NCBI RefSeq assembly: GCF_040214835.1
Contig: NZ_CP157874.1
Span: forward strand, 2,050,001 to 2,114,000
Length of the DNA: 64,000 nt
Origin: Pseudomonas asiatica
Lineage (GTDB): Bacteria > Pseudomonadota > Gammaproteobacteria > Pseudomonadales > Pseudomonadaceae
Direction: 5' to 3'
Position 1 is the stretch's first letter; each line of letters begins with the position of its first letter. The translations under genes and the position numbers were made by a program. Shown in pieces: positions 1 through 13,490 of this stretch. The notes beneath the pieces are model-generated. The model worked only from the letters and a program-made list of their open reading frames with translations, did not search any database and was not told the DNA's origin.

Positions 1-145
1 CGTGGCGGGCCAGGTCCGGCTCGCCGAACTGGCGGCCATCGCGGCGCCGCGCCTGGTCGCCGGCGGGCGTCCAGTCGTGGTCCAGCGGTGCTTCCAGGCC
101 GATGCTGAAGCCGCCAGCGGTCAGGCGTTCGAGAGGCGTGGTCAT
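1..145 (-). CDS. LLM-class flavin-dependent oxidoreductase, N-terminal fragment
   Basis: Only the first 48 codons are inside the window; the gene runs off the left edge. The start ATG lies 4 bases after the dkgB stop, so the two genes are probably co-transcribed. The visible N-terminus (MTTPLERLTAGGFSIGLEAP, later FGEPDLARH) resembles the first strand of luciferase-like monooxygenases of the BA3436-type subgroup, which use reduced flavin. No catalytic residue is visible, so the family call rests on a short stretch and on recall of the family. Confidence 0.5.
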   Translation of the reverse strand, partial: MTTPLERLTAGGFSIGLEAPLDHDWTPAGDQARRRDGRQFGEPDLARH

Positions 146-149
146 GGTA

Positions 150-953
150 TCAATCCCAGATTGGCGCCAGGCCGTCAGGGCTGACTTCGCGGCCATTGCG
201 CTCGAGCTTGGCGATGCGTGCCATGTCGTCGGCGTCCAGCTTCAGGTCACGGGCGAGCAGGTTGCTGGCCAGGTTTTCGCGTTTGGTCGACGACGGGATC
301 ACCGCGTAGCCCAGCTGCAGGGCCCAGGCCAGGGCAACCTGGGCGACGGTGGCCTTGTGCTTGGCGGCGATGTCGGCCAGAACCGAGTCCTTCAGGACTT
401 TGCCGTAGGCCAGGGTCATGTACGAGGTGACGGTGATGCCTTGCTCCTTGAGGAACGCGGTCAGCTTGCTGTTCTGCAGGTACGGGCTGAGTTCGATCTG
501 GTTGGTGGCGATTTCGCCTTTGCCGACCACTTCGATGGCCTGGCGGGTCAGTTCGATGTTGAAGTTGGACACACCGATCTGGCGGGTCAGGCCCAGCTTC
601 TTGGCTTCGGCCAGGGCGCTCATGTACTCGCGCAGCTCAACGCCGTTGCCTGGGGCAGGCCAGTGGATCAGCAGCAGGTCGACGTAGTCGGTGCGCAGTT
701 TCTGCAGGCTGTCGCGCAGGCTCGGGATCAGCTTGTCGGCGGCGTAGTTTTCGACCCAGATCTTGGTGGTGATGAACAGCTCGTCGCGCTTGACGCCGCT
801 TTCGGCGATGGCCTGGCCGACGTCGGCTTCGTTCTGGTAGATCTGCGCGGTGTCGATGACCCGGTAGCCCAGTTCCAGGGCCGACTTGACCGAATCGATG
901 ACGGCCTGGCCGGTGAGGCGGAAGGTGCCGAGGCCGAAGGATGGAATGCTCAT
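150..953 (-). CDS. dkgB: 2,5-didehydrogluconate reductase B-type aldo/keto reductase
   Basis: This 267-residue protein has the same length as Escherichia coli DkgB and reads very similarly from end to end. It is a cytosolic NADPH-dependent reductase of small carbonyls such as methylglyoxal and keto-gluconates. The aldo/keto reductase tetrad is visible: Asp and Tyr in [10 protein letters not shown], Lys in TTKIW, and His in LLLIHWP. The C-terminal NADPH-binding [13 protein letters not shown] motif is intact. The start at 953 ([11 protein letters not shown]) was chosen because it aligns with the family N-terminus; upstream codons look like untranslated leader. The next gene follows after 4 bases. 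Confidence 0.9.
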   Translation of the reverse strand: MSIPSFGLGTFRLTGQAVIDSVKSALELGYRVIDTAQIYQNEADVGQAIAESGVKRDELFITTKIWVENYAADKLIPSLRDSLQKLRTDYVDLLLIHWPAPGNGVELREYMSALAEAKKLGLTRQIGVSNFNIELTRQAIEVVGKGEIATNQIELSPYLQNSKLTAFLKEQGITVTSYMTLAYGKVLKDSVLADIAAKHKATVAQVALAWALQLGYAVIPSSTKRENLASNLLARDLKLDADDMARIAKLERNGREVSPDGLAPIWD

Positions 954-1152
954 GGATCTGCTCCTGGTGAGTGAGGGGTGAGCCGAATCGAGCCTGGTCG
1001 CTCGGGTTCGATCGCTCTTCGTGTGGGGAGCAGTGTGCGGCTTTGAGGGGGATTGATTAAGGTGGGGCGGGGCCAAGGTCATTTGACCGGGAGGCAAGAA
1101 TAGGTCGCTGTGCCTTGACTGTTGCTGAGGGAATGCAGGGTAAACCTGTACC

Positions 1153-1246
1153 GGCCTCTTCGCGGGTGAACCCGCTCCCACAGGGGCCGCGCCGCACTCA
1201 AGAAGGGTGCAGTACCTGTGGGAGCGGGTTCACCCGCGAAGAGGCC
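1153..1246. repeat. REP-like inverted repeat, 'TTCGCGGGTGAACCCGC' type
   Basis: Two arms face each other: GGCCTCTTCGCGGGTGAACC then CGCTCCCACAGG, and the reverse complement ending at 1246. This is one of two palindrome families scattered through the window, and it lies between dkgB and the terminator of the cysI operon. Together with that terminator and the dkgB leader it fills the 354-base gap 954-1307. Confidence 0.9.
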
Positions 1247-1251
1247 AGTAC

Positions 1252-1287
1252 AGAAAAACGAAACGGCCCGCCATAGAGGCGGGCCGT
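1252..1287 (-). terminator. Rho-independent terminator of the cysI-DUF934 operon
   Basis: A perfect 10-bp stem (ACGGCCCGCC / GGCGGGCCGT) with a 5-base loop is followed on the minus strand by a T-rich run (TTTCGTTTTT). It starts about 20 bases after the DUF934 stop codon. Confidence 0.85.
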
Positions 1288-1307
1288 CTGGCATTGCAAG
1301 GTGACGA

Positions 1308-1802
1308 TCAGCGGCGGCGGAACAGCGGCAGCGGCTCGTCGGTGGCGGCCTGGTAGGTCACCGAGAAGTCCTTCAGGCTTTGCAACGCGTCTTCCGGGTC
1401 CTTGTCGGCACGGATGGCGAACGCGTCAAAACCGCAACGGGCCATGAAGAACAGCTGGTCGCGCAGCACGTCGCCAATGGCGCGCAGTTCGCCCTTGAAC
1501 TTGTAGCGGTCACGCAGCAGGCGCGCATTGGAGTAGTTGCGCCCGTCGGTGAACGCCGGGAAGTTCAGTGCGATGACCTGGAAGTGCTGCACGTCCTCGC
1601 CGATTTCTTCCGCTTGCTCGTCGCTGTCCAGCCACACGCCCAGGCCGCCGTCGCGGGCCTTGAGTACGTGGGCATGGTCGCGCCACATCTGCAGCGGGAC
1701 GATGTAGTCGTCGCAGTTGGTCAGCTCGTCAAAGGACGTTTCCTTGGGCAGCAGATGCCAGGTTTCGTCGACGATCTGGTTGTTCTTAATGATTCGCTGC
1801 AT
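1308..1802 (-). CDS. DUF934 family protein, sulfite-reductase partner
   Basis: The product is a soluble protein of 164 residues that I recognise as DUF934. This family is found almost always directly downstream of cysI in pseudomonads and related bacteria. The tail has the family's typical pattern around YSNARLLRDR and ARCGFDAFAIR. Its molecular role is not firmly established; linkage implies a part in assimilatory sulfite reduction or in CysI function. The start ATG at 1802 overlaps the last 17 bases of cysI, so translation is probably coupled. A strong terminator follows the stop codon, making it the last gene of the operon. Confidence 0.85.
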   Translation of the reverse strand: MQRIIKNNQIVDETWHLLPKETSFDELTNCDDYIVPLQMWRDHAHVLKARDGGLGVWLDSDEQAEEIGEDVQHFQVIALNFPAFTDGRNYSNARLLRDRYKFKGELRAIGDVLRDQLFFMARCGFDAFAIRADKDPEDALQSLKDFSVTYQAATDEPLPLFRRR

Positions 1803-3438
1803 AGACGCGTTCCTTGAAGGGGTCGATGCCAATACGCTGGTAGGTGTCGATGAAACGCTCTTCCTCGATACGTTGCTCGACGTACACGGCGATCAGCTTC
1901 TCGATCACATCGGCCATGTCATCCTGTGCGAAGGACGGGCCGAGGATCTTGCCCAGGCTCGCGCCACGCGCGGCATTGCCGCCCAGCGACACCTGGTAGA
2001 ACTCCTCGCCCTTCTTGTCCACGCCGAGGATGCCGATGTGGCCCACGTGGTGGTGGCCGCAGGCGTTCATGCAGCCGGAGATGTTCAGGTCGATCTCGCC
2101 GATGTCGAACAGGTAGTCCAGGTCGTCGAAGCGGCGCTGGATGGATTCGGCGATCGGGATCGACTTGGCGTTGGCCAGCGAGCAGTAGTCACCACCCGGG
2201 CAGCAGATGATGTCGGTCAGCAGGCCGATGTTCGGGGTGGCGAAGCCGCTTTCGCGCAGTTCCAGCCACAGGGCGTGCAGTTGGCGCTGCTCGACGTCGG
2301 CGAGGATGATGTTCTGCTCGTGCGAGGTGCGCAGGAAGCCGAAGCTGTAGCGCTCGGCCAGGTCGGCCACGGCGTCCAGCTGCTTGTCGGTCAGGTCGCC
2401 CGGGGCAACGCCGGTGGGCTTCAGCGACAGGGTCACGGCCACGTAGCCAGGGCGCTTGTGGGCGCGGGTGTTGCGCGAGCGCCAGCGGGCGAAGCCTGGG
2501 TACTCGGCGTCCTGGGCGGCGTAGTCGAAGTTGTCCAGGGCCAGGTAGGCCGGGTCGACGAAGTGGCGCGATACACGCTGCACTTCGGCTTCGGTCAGCG
2601 TGGTGCTGCCGCCGCGCAGGTGGACCATTTCGGCCTCGACCTTCTCGGCGAACACTTCCGGGGTAAGGGCCTTGACCAGGATCTTGATCCGCGCCTTGTA
2701 CTTGTTGTCACGACGACCGTAACGGTTGTACACGCGCAGGATGGCGTCGAGGTAGCTGATCAGGTCCTGCCACGGCAGGAACTCGTTGATGAACGAGCCC
2801 ACCACCGGGGTACGGCCCAGGCCGCCACCGACCAGCACACGGAAGCCCAGCTCGCCAGCGGCATTGCGCACCGGCTCCAGGCCGATGTCGTGCACTTCGA
2901 TGGCGGCGCGGTCTTCCTGCGAGCCGTTGATGGCAATCTTGAACTTGCGCGGCAGGTAGGCGAATTCCGGGTGGAAGGTGGTCCACTGGCGGACGATTTC
3001 GCACCACGGGCGCGGGTCGACGATTTCGTCTGCGGCCACACCGGCGAACTGGTCGGTGGTGGTGTTGCGCAGGCAGTTGCCGCTGGTCTGGATCGCGTGC
3101 ATCTGCACGGTGGCCAGTTCGGCGAGGATGTCCGGGATGTCTTCCAGTGCCGGCCAGTTGTACTGCACGTTCTGGCGGGTGGAGATGTGGGCGTAGCCCT
3201 TGTCGTAGTCGCGGGCGATCCTGGCCAGGGTGCGGACCTGGGTGGCGTTCAGCTGGCCGTACGGCACGGCGACGCGCAGCATCGGTGCGAAACGTTGGAT
3301 GTAAAGGCCGTTCTGCAGGCGCAGAGGGCGGAATTCTTCTTCGCTCAGCTCACCGGCCAGATAGCGGCGGGTCTGATCACGGAACTGCTTGACGCGGTCC
3401 TCGATGATCCGCTGATCGTACTCGTCGTATACGTACAT
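1786..3438 (-). CDS. cysI: Nitrite/sulfite reductase hemoprotein, CysI
   Basis: The 550-residue protein is the siroheme- and [4Fe-4S]-containing subunit that reduces sulfite to sulfide in cysteine synthesis. The ferredoxin-like half domain and siroheme-binding regions are present (TSGNCLRNTT, GGGLGRTP). The cluster cysteines appear as CCPGGDYCSLA and, about 40 residues later, SGCMNACGHHH, a Cys-x3-Cys pattern. Length and sequence match the ferredoxin-type CysI of Pseudomonas rather than the NADPH-type CysIJ pair, and no cysJ is adjacent. The DUF934 gene overlaps its 3' end. The 212-base upstream gap to the divergent binding-protein gene must hold its promoter. Confidence 0.92.
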   Translation of the reverse strand: MYVYDEYDQRIIEDRVKQFRDQTRRYLAGELSEEEFRPLRLQNGLYIQRFAPMLRVAVPYGQLNATQVRTLARIARDYDKGYAHISTRQNVQYNWPALEDIPDILAELATVQMHAIQTSGNCLRNTTTDQFAGVAADEIVDPRPWCEIVRQWTTFHPEFAYLPRKFKIAINGSQEDRAAIEVHDIGLEPVRNAAGELGFRVLVGGGLGRTPVVGSFINEFLPWQDLISYLDAILRVYNRYGRRDNKYKARIKILVKALTPEVFAEKVEAEMVHLRGGSTTLTEAEVQRVSRHFVDPAYLALDNFDYAAQDAEYPGFARWRSRNTRAHKRPGYVAVTLSLKPTGVAPGDLTDKQLDAVADLAERYSFGFLRTSHEQNIILADVEQRQLHALWLELRESGFATPNIGLLTDIICCPGGDYCSLANAKSIPIAESIQRRFDDLDYLFDIGEIDLNISGCMNACGHHHVGHIGILGVDKKGEEFYQVSLGGNAARGASLGKILGPSFAQDDMADVIEKLIAVYVEQRIEEERFIDTYQRIGIDPFKERVYAANH

Positions 3439-3650
3439 AAAAGTCCTGTCTCAGGCATGCAGCTATTCGCGCGCACGGCCGCGCACTCCGCTTCGGAGCC
3501 GGGGAACGATAGCAGGTTGCGTTTATGCGCTAAAGTGATGTTTTTGCATATGAAAAGAACCAAATGGACTATGTGAGACTGACTGCCATTTGTGCGCTGG
3601 ATGTGGCCTGGCGTTTATAATCCGATGTTTGCATCGCAGGGATATCACCC

Positions 3651-4727
3651 ATGCTCAAGGCGTTGTGCCAAAGCTTGTGTCTTGCCTTGCCGCTGGCGGC
3701 AAGCGCGCAGCCGGCTTCGGTGGTTTTCCTCAACCCGGGGCTGTCCACCGAGACGTTCTGGAGCAGTTATACGCGCTTCATGCAGGCCGCCGCGGACGAG
3801 CTGGGCATGACCCTGCGCGTGGAGTACAGCGAACGCCGCGCCGACCTGGCGCTGACCCAGGCCAGGGCGATCCTGGGCGGGGCGCAGCGCCCGGATTACC
3901 TGGTACTGGTCAACGAGCAGTACGTGGCGCCGGAGATCATCCGCCTGTCGCGCGGCAGCGGGGTCAAGCTGTTCCTGGTCAACAACGGCCTGACTGCCAG
4001 CCAGGCCCGCAGCATCGAGGCCCAGCCCGACAAGTATGCCGAGCTGCTGGGCACCTTGACGGCCAACGACGAGCAGGCGGGCTTCCAGATGTTGCACCAG
4101 ATGGTCGCGCAATTGCCCCGTGACAGCGGGCCGGTGGACCTGCTGGCGTTTGCCGGGGTCAAGACCACCCCGGCCTCGCAACTGCGCGAGGAAGGCATGC
4201 GCCGGGCCCTGGCCGACTTCCCCCAGGTGCGCCTGCGCCAGGTGGTATATGGCGGCTGGAGCCGCCAGCGCGCTTACGAGCAGGCGCAGCAACTGCTGGA
4301 GCGCTACCCGGCCACCCGCCTGGTGTGGTCGGCCAACGACGAAATGGCCTTTGGTGCCATGCAGGCGTTCGAGGAGGCGGGGCGCAAGCCAGGGCGCGAT
4401 GTGCTGTTCAGCGCCATCAACAGCTCGCCAGAGGCCCTGCACGCACGTATCGACGGGCGCCTGAGCGTGCTGATGGGCGGGCATTTCACCCTCGGTGGCT
4501 GGGCGATGGTGATGCTGCACGATGATGCCCAGGGGCTGGCAGTGAACCGTGACGGCCTGCGCGAGCATCGCGTGCCGGTGTTGCAGCCGATCGACCAGGC
4601 CAAGGCAACCCGTTGGCTGAAACTGCTGGAGCGGCCCGACTACGGCATCGATTTCCAGCATTACAGTGCCGAAGGGCGGCCGCCCGACTACCAGTACCCG
4701 TTTCTGACATCACCGATCAATTATTGA
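3651..4727 (+). CDS. Periplasmic ABC-type sugar-binding-like protein (orphan)
   Basis: This 358-residue protein begins with a cleavable signal peptide (MLKALCQSLCLALPLAASAQ) and has a two-lobed periplasmic binding protein fold of the Peripla_BP_4 type. Typical elements are visible: VVFLNPGLSTETFW in the first strand, LVWSANDEMAFGAMQAF near residues 225-240, and FSAINSSPEAL. It is transcribed divergently from cysI. No permease or ATPase gene lies beside it, so it may supply a distant transporter or act as the ligand sensor of a membrane signalling protein. The ligand cannot be inferred. Confidence 0.8.
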   Translation: MLKALCQSLCLALPLAASAQPASVVFLNPGLSTETFWSSYTRFMQAAADELGMTLRVEYSERRADLALTQARAILGGAQRPDYLVLVNEQYVAPEIIRLSRGSGVKLFLVNNGLTASQARSIEAQPDKYAELLGTLTANDEQAGFQMLHQMVAQLPRDSGPVDLLAFAGVKTTPASQLREEGMRRALADFPQVRLRQVVYGGWSRQRAYEQAQQLLERYPATRLVWSANDEMAFGAMQAFEEAGRKPGRDVLFSAINSSPEALHARIDGRLSVLMGGHFTLGGWAMVMLHDDAQGLAVNRDGLREHRVPVLQPIDQAKATRWLKLLERPDYGIDFQHYSAEGRPPDYQYPFLTSPINY

Positions 4728-4812
4728 AAGACCCTGCTTGAGGGAAGGGCATTGCTCGTCTTAACTGCTGGTGGTGAAGTGCATTCCCATAACCACTACA
4801 AGAGGCAATGCA

Positions 4813-4926
4813 ATGGGAAACTCAACCAAGGTCCGCAAAGCTGACAGCAGCGTCGATGCCTGGGCGATCCTCTGCCTGATCGTTCTGGTGGTGGTCACTG
4901 CCGTGTATTGGGTCAGCCACCAGTAG
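4813..4926 (+). CDS. 37-residue single-pass membrane miniprotein
   Basis: A short open frame starts at ATG 4813 behind a good ribosome-binding site (AAGAGG) and ends with TAG just before a clear rho-independent terminator. The protein has a charged N-terminus (MGNSTKVRKADSSVDAW) and one strongly hydrophobic segment of about 18 residues (ILCLIVLVVVTAVYWV). Own ribosome-binding site, own terminator and membrane-protein composition support a real gene. Function is unknown. Confidence 0.7.
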   Translation: MGNSTKVRKADSSVDAWAILCLIVLVVVTAVYWVSHQ

Positions 4927-4957
4927 ACTTGTATTCAAGACCGTGATGCAGCCAGAG

Positions 4958-4989
4958 CGCCTGCGGGAGGGAGTCCCGCAGGCGTTTTT
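4958..4989 (+). terminator. Rho-independent terminator after the 37-residue membrane protein gene
   Basis: An 11-bp perfect stem (CGCCTGCGGGA / TCCCGCAGGCG) with a five-base loop is followed by TTTTT. It ends the rightward transcript and lies just beyond the 3' end of the leftward DUF2970 gene, which it may also serve. Confidence 0.9.
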
Positions 4990-4990
4990 G

Positions 4991-5206
4991 CTAGCGCGCA
5001 AGGTGCAGGGCCAACTGCACCAGGCCGATCAGCACGGCAATGAACACCAGGGTGAACAGCGTCCCCAGCGCAATGAAATGGCTGGCCTTGCCGTGTGTGA
5101 AGTCGCGGGCGCGGTTCTTGCCGCTTTGCACGCCGAAGGCGGCAGCGAGGATGCTGTGCAGCATCTGCCAGAAGGTAGGGGGCTTGCCCTGGCTGGAATC
5201 GTCCAT
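4991..5206 (-). CDS. DUF2970 family small membrane protein
   Basis: The 71-residue protein matches the DUF2970 family: an N-terminal soluble part (PTFWQMLHSILAAAFGVQS), a basic middle (GKNRARDFTHGK) and one C-terminal transmembrane helix (GTLFTLVFIAVLIGLVQLAL). The start at 5206 has an AGGAG ribosome-binding site at proper spacing. It is downstream of metH on the same strand but separated by a REP pair. The family has no assigned biochemical role. Confidence 0.8.
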   Translation of the reverse strand: MDDSSQGKPPTFWQMLHSILAAAFGVQSGKNRARDFTHGKASHFIALGTLFTLVFIAVLIGLVQLALHLAR

Positions 5207-5257
5207 GGTGGCTCCTGAGGAAATCAGAGGCAATCAGGGACAGTGTAGGTGGCTATT

Positions 5258-5362
5258 GGGGCTGCTGTGCAGCCCATCGCGACACAAGGCCGCTCCTACA
5301 AGGGATTGCATTCTCCTGTAGGAGCGGCCTTGTGTCGCGATGGGCCGCAAAGCGGCCCCAAG
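5258..5362. repeat. REP-like inverted repeat, 'GCGACACAAGGCCGC' type
   Basis: Arms GCCCATCGCGACACAAGGCC... and its reverse complement (5272-5300 and 5317-5345) are flanked by two GC-rich hairpins (GGGGCTGCTGTGCAGCCC and GGGCCGCAAAGCGGCCCC). It sits immediately after the metH stop and may double as its transcript end. Confidence 0.9.
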
Positions 5363-5366
5363 GGTC

Positions 5367-9074
<3,708 letters not shown>

Positions 9075-9257
9075 AGGAACTACCTGGTCGGGCAAATTTC
9101 AGAAGGTGCAGAATCATAACAAAGCTGCGCGGTTTTTAGGCGCATCGCCCATTTGCATGAAAATGGCTCATGTTGGGCGGGCGTCGGCGAAGCAGGGCAC
9201 CCAAGGACGACCAGGCAACAAATCGTGATGGCTTTCAATACCCAGGACTTTCCGCAC

Positions 9258-11558
9258 ATGGTGCATCGTATTCTTGCCGGCGTTTTCGCCCTGCTCATCA
9301 GCAGTGTGGCGTTCGGGCAAGCCCCCCAGTCGAGCCCGGCTATTTCCTACACCCGGGACATTCAACCGATCTTCACCGAGAAATGCGTGGCCTGCCACGC
9401 CTGCAACGACGCCGCCTGCCAGCTGAAGCTGGAAAGCCCCGAAGGTGCGGTGCGCGGCGCCACCAAGGTTCCGGTGTACCAGGGCGAGCGCAGCAAGGCA
9501 GTGCCCACCACGCGGCTGTTCTACGACGCCCACAGCGAGGGCGAGTGGCGCAAGAAGGGCTTCTACTCGGTGCTCGACAACCAGGGCAGCCAGGCTGCGC
9601 TGATGGCGCGCATGCTCGAGCTGGGGCACAAGACCCCGCTCACGCCCAACGCCAAGCTGCCCGAGGAAATCGTCCTGGGCCTGAACCGCAACAACATGTG
9701 CCCGTTGCCGCATGAGTTCGATGCCTATGCCGGCGCCCACCCCAAGGAAGGCATGCCACTGGCGGTGACCGGCCTGACCGACAAGGAATACGACACCATG
9801 CGCCGCTGGCTGGCCGCCGGTGCGCCGGTCGAGTACCAGCCGATCAAGCCAAGTGCGGCCGAAGCCAAGCAGATTGCCGACTGGGAAGAGCTGCTCAACC
9901 GCCCGGGCTCCACCGAGGCGCTGGTCGGCCGCTGGCTGTACGAGCACCTGTTCCTGGCGCACATCTATTTCGTTGGTGGCGAGCAGGGCCACTTCTTCCA
10001 GTGGGTACGTTCGCGTACACCGAGCGGCCAGCCGGTCGACCTGATCGCCACGCGCCGCCCCAACGACCCGCCGGGCACCGACTTCTACTACCGGTTGATC
10101 CCGGTGCAGGGCGTGATCGTGCACAAGACGCACATCACCTACCCGATGGGGCCGCAGAAGCTCAAGCGGGTCAAGCAACTGTTCTACGCCGGCGACTGGC
10201 ATGCCACCGCGCTGCCAGGCTACGGCCCGCGCCACCGGGCCAACCCGTTCGAAACCTTCGAAGCGATCCCGGCCGTGGCGCGCTACCAGTTCATGCTGGA
10301 TAACGCCGAGTACTTCGTGCGCACCTTCATCCGTGGCCCGGTATGCCGTGGGCAGATCGCCACCGACGTGATCCGCGACAACTTCTGGGCGTTGTTCCAG
10401 GAGCCGGCCCACGACCGCTACATCACCGATGCCAAGTACCGTGGCGAGGCCACGCCGCTGCTGGCCATGCCTGGGCAGATCGATGACGTGGGCAGCGTGC
10501 TGAGCCTGTGGCACGCCTACCGTGACAAGCGCAACGAGTACGAAAAACTGCGCCGCGAAGCCTATGCCGACATGCCGGCACCAGGCTGGGCGACGCTGTG
10601 GGCCGGTAACGACAACGCGTTGCTGAGCATTTTCCGCCACTTCGACAGCGCCTCGGTGACCAAAGGCCTGATCGGTGATGTGCCGCTGACCGTGTGGCTG
10701 TTCGACTACCCGTTGTTCGAGCGCACCTATTACCAGCTGGCGGTCAACTTCGATGTGTTCGGCAACGTCTCGCACCAGTTGCAGACGCGCCTGTACTTCG
10801 ACCTGATCCGCAACGGCGCCGAGGTCAACTTCCTGCGCCTGATGCCGGCCGACCAGCGCAAGGCGATCCTCGGCGACTGGTACCAGAACAGCGGCAAGGT
10901 GAAGATGTGGATGGATTATGAAGACATCGACACCGACACCCCGAGCGGCATCCAGCTCGACCCGCGCAACCCCAAGCGCGACTTCGGCCTGAAGCTGTTG
11001 CAGCGTACCGGCAGCCTGAATGCCGCGCCTGACCCGATCAACCGCTGCCAGGGCGCATTCTGCTCGCGGCCGCAGGTGAGCGAAGAGTTCCGCAATGCCG
11101 AGCAGTCGCTCAGCCGCCTGGTGTCGCGCCCGGCTGCCGGGTTGAAGGTGATCAACCAGCTGCCCGAAGCGACCATGCTGCGCATCGAAGGGCAGGGCGG
11201 CCAGCGCCAGGTGTACAGCCTGCTGCGCAATCGCGCGCACAGCAACGTGGCGTTCCTGCTGGGCGAGGCTTACCGCTACCAGCCGGGGCTGGATACCCTG
11301 ACGCTGTACCCGGGCGTGCTCAGCAGCTACCCCAACTTCATCTTCAACATCCCGACCAAGGATGTGCCGGAGTTCGTCGAGGACATGGAGTATGCGAAAG
11401 ATGACCCGGCCAGGTTCGAGCGCATCGTCATGCGTTGGGGTGTGCGTCGCAGTCACCCAGAGTTCTGGCGCTATTTCCATGACCTGAACAGCTTTATCAA
11501 GGAGACCGAACCAGTCGAGGCGGGCGTGCTGGACATGAACCGCTACGAGAACCTCTGA
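9258..11558 (+). CDS. cti: Periplasmic cis/trans fatty acid isomerase
   Basis: The 766-residue protein isomerises cis-unsaturated phospholipid acyl chains to trans, a fast response to solvents and membrane stress known from P. putida. A signal peptide (about residues 1-20) is followed by one c-type heme site CVACH (Cys43, Cys46, His47), as in characterised Cti. The start at 9258 (MVHRILAG) gives the length known for P. putida Cti; in-frame alternatives at 9228 and 9153 would put extra residues before the signal peptide. It is divergent from metH and appears monocistronic, consistent with constitutive expression. Confidence 0.94.
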   Translation: MVHRILAGVFALLISSVAFGQAPQSSPAISYTRDIQPIFTEKCVACHACNDAACQLKLESPEGAVRGATKVPVYQGERSKAVPTTRLFYDAHSEGEWRKKGFYSVLDNQGSQAALMARMLELGHKTPLTPNAKLPEEIVLGLNRNNMCPLPHEFDAYAGAHPKEGMPLAVTGLTDKEYDTMRRWLAAGAPVEYQPIKPSAAEAKQIADWEELLNRPGSTEALVGRWLYEHLFLAHIYFVGGEQGHFFQWVRSRTPSGQPVDLIATRRPNDPPGTDFYYRLIPVQGVIVHKTHITYPMGPQKLKRVKQLFYAGDWHATALPGYGPRHRANPFETFEAIPAVARYQFMLDNAEYFVRTFIRGPVCRGQIATDVIRDNFWALFQEPAHDRYITDAKYRGEATPLLAMPGQIDDVGSVLSLWHAYRDKRNEYEKLRREAYADMPAPGWATLWAGNDNALLSIFRHFDSASVTKGLIGDVPLTVWLFDYPLFERTYYQLAVNFDVFGNVSHQLQTRLYFDLIRNGAEVNFLRLMPADQRKAILGDWYQNSGKVKMWMDYEDIDTDTPSGIQLDPRNPKRDFGLKLLQRTGSLNAAPDPINRCQGAFCSRPQVSEEFRNAEQSLSRLVSRPAAGLKVINQLPEATMLRIEGQGGQRQVYSLLRNRAHSNVAFLLGEAYRYQPGLDTLTLYPGVLSSYPNFIFNIPTKDVPEFVEDMEYAKDDPARFERIVMRWGVRRSHPEFWRYFHDLNSFIKETEPVEAGVLDMNRYENL

Positions 11559-11642
11559 TCGGTTGGGCTGACCTTTCCGATTACCCTGCGGTCGGACTTG
11601 CTGGGTGGTCCGGATCGATTGCAAGGGGCTGCTTTGCAGCCC

Positions 11643-11724
11643 TTCGCGGGTAAACCCGCTCCCACAGGTATGGCACCGCTCTCGAGGTCAGCGCTAACCC
11701 TGTGGGAGCGGGTTTACCCGCGAA
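11643..11724. repeat. REP-like inverted repeat, 'TTCGCGGGTAAACCCGC' type
   Basis: Arms TTCGCGGGTAAACCCGCTCC..CACAGG (11643-11668) and the exact reverse complement (11699-11724) lie between cti and the acyltransferase gene. Confidence 0.9.
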
Positions 11725-11792
11725 CGAGCGCGTAGCGCTCGCCCCTGCATTCGAGCCTAGGCCTCAATGCACCGGCAATTGCAGGGTTCTCC

Positions 11793-12827
11793 ATGCTGTA
11801 TTCGCTTCAAGCACTGCGGGCGTTCGCCGCCTGGGTGGTGGTCTGCCACCATTTCATGCAGATCTTCTTCGACTTCCAAGCCTCCGGCCCCATCGGCCAA
11901 CTGCTCACCGACCGCGGCGCCGCAGGCGTCGACATCTTCTTCGTCATCAGCGGGCTGGTCATCTACCTGTCGACTTGCGACAAGGCCATCGAGCCTCGCC
12001 AGTTCCTGCTCAACCGGGCGCTGCGTATCGTCCCGGCCTACTGGTTCTACACGGCGCTGATGGCAACCCTGCTGCTGGCCTTCAGCCAATGGATGCCGCA
12101 CCAGGCATTCAGCTGGCACCATCTGCTGCTGTCGCTGCTGTTCATTCCGGCGGAAAACCCCGGTGGCTACGGCTTGTACCCGACCCTGAACGTGGGCTGG
12201 ACGCTGAACTTCGAGATGTTCTTCTACCTGCTGTTCGGCCTGGCCTTCCTGGTGCGCCAGCGTCATCACCAGTTGCTGGTCACCGCCGCGCTGCTGCTGG
12301 CCAGCGAGATACTGGGCCGACTGGGCGTGCTCAGCCGCTTCTACAGCAACGACATCATCTACGAATTCCTGCTCGGCATCGGCTTGGGCGTGCTGCACCG
12401 TCGCGGGCTGATCCACCAGGGCCGCTGGCTGCCGTTGGCATTGCTGGCGGTTGCAAGCCTTGCCATCTACCACCTGGACGCTTCCCGGCGCTTGCTGCAC
12501 TGGGGCGTGCCGAGCGCAATGATCGTGCTGGCCTTCGTCGCCCTGGAGCCGGTGTTCCGCGGCAACCGGCTGCTCAAGGCGCTGGGTGACTGTTCGTATT
12601 CGGTGTACCTGGTCCATGTGCTGGTGCTGTACGCAGGCTGGTTCGCCAGCCAGCGCCTGCAGTTGAACCCGTACCTGGTGTTCGCCCTGTGCGTGCCGTC
12701 CATTGGACTAATGTCGTGGTTCAGCTACCAGTGGCTGGAGCGCGGCCTGTACCGGCGCATGCAGGCCTGGCTGGCGGCGCCACGGGGGCAGGCCCCTGAA
12801 TATGCGCTTTCCCGAGTCAAATACTAG
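11793..12827 (+). CDS. Acyltransferase 3 (OafA-like) membrane protein
   Basis: The 344-residue integral membrane protein belongs to the acyltransferase-3 family, which moves acyl groups (commonly acetyl or succinyl) onto envelope polysaccharides. The family start SLQALRAFAAWVVVCHHF contains the conserved Arg and the catalytic-type His near residues 9 and 20; GVDIFFVISGLVI follows at about 45-57. The rest is about ten hydrophobic helices ending in FSYQWLERGLYRRM, a usual family C-terminus. It lies alone between REP elements, with nfuA 58 bases downstream on the same strand. The acceptor cannot be told from sequence. Confidence 0.85.
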   Translation: MLYSLQALRAFAAWVVVCHHFMQIFFDFQASGPIGQLLTDRGAAGVDIFFVISGLVIYLSTCDKAIEPRQFLLNRALRIVPAYWFYTALMATLLLAFSQWMPHQAFSWHHLLLSLLFIPAENPGGYGLYPTLNVGWTLNFEMFFYLLFGLAFLVRQRHHQLLVTAALLLASEILGRLGVLSRFYSNDIIYEFLLGIGLGVLHRRGLIHQGRWLPLALLAVASLAIYHLDASRRLLHWGVPSAMIVLAFVALEPVFRGNRLLKALGDCSYSVYLVHVLVLYAGWFASQRLQLNPYLVFALCVPSIGLMSWFSYQWLERGLYRRMQAWLAAPRGQAPEYALSRVKY

Positions 12828-12876
12828 GACTTTGTTCGAAGGCCGGGTTGGCGTACACTTGGCCGCAAGTCTGTGA

Positions 12877-13470
<594 letters not shown>

Positions 13471-13490
13471 GGCTGACGCGCTCTGTCGTG

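Noticed and set aside
1717..3576. 619-codon rightward open frame opposite cysI
   Set aside because: It is antisense to the clearly coding cysI, has no family features, and reflects high third-position GC that removes stop codons on the opposite strand.
9075..9257. Possible cobalamin riboswitch upstream of metH
   Set aside because: None of the conserved aptamer blocks seen at 57441 and 61273 is present in the metH-cti spacer.
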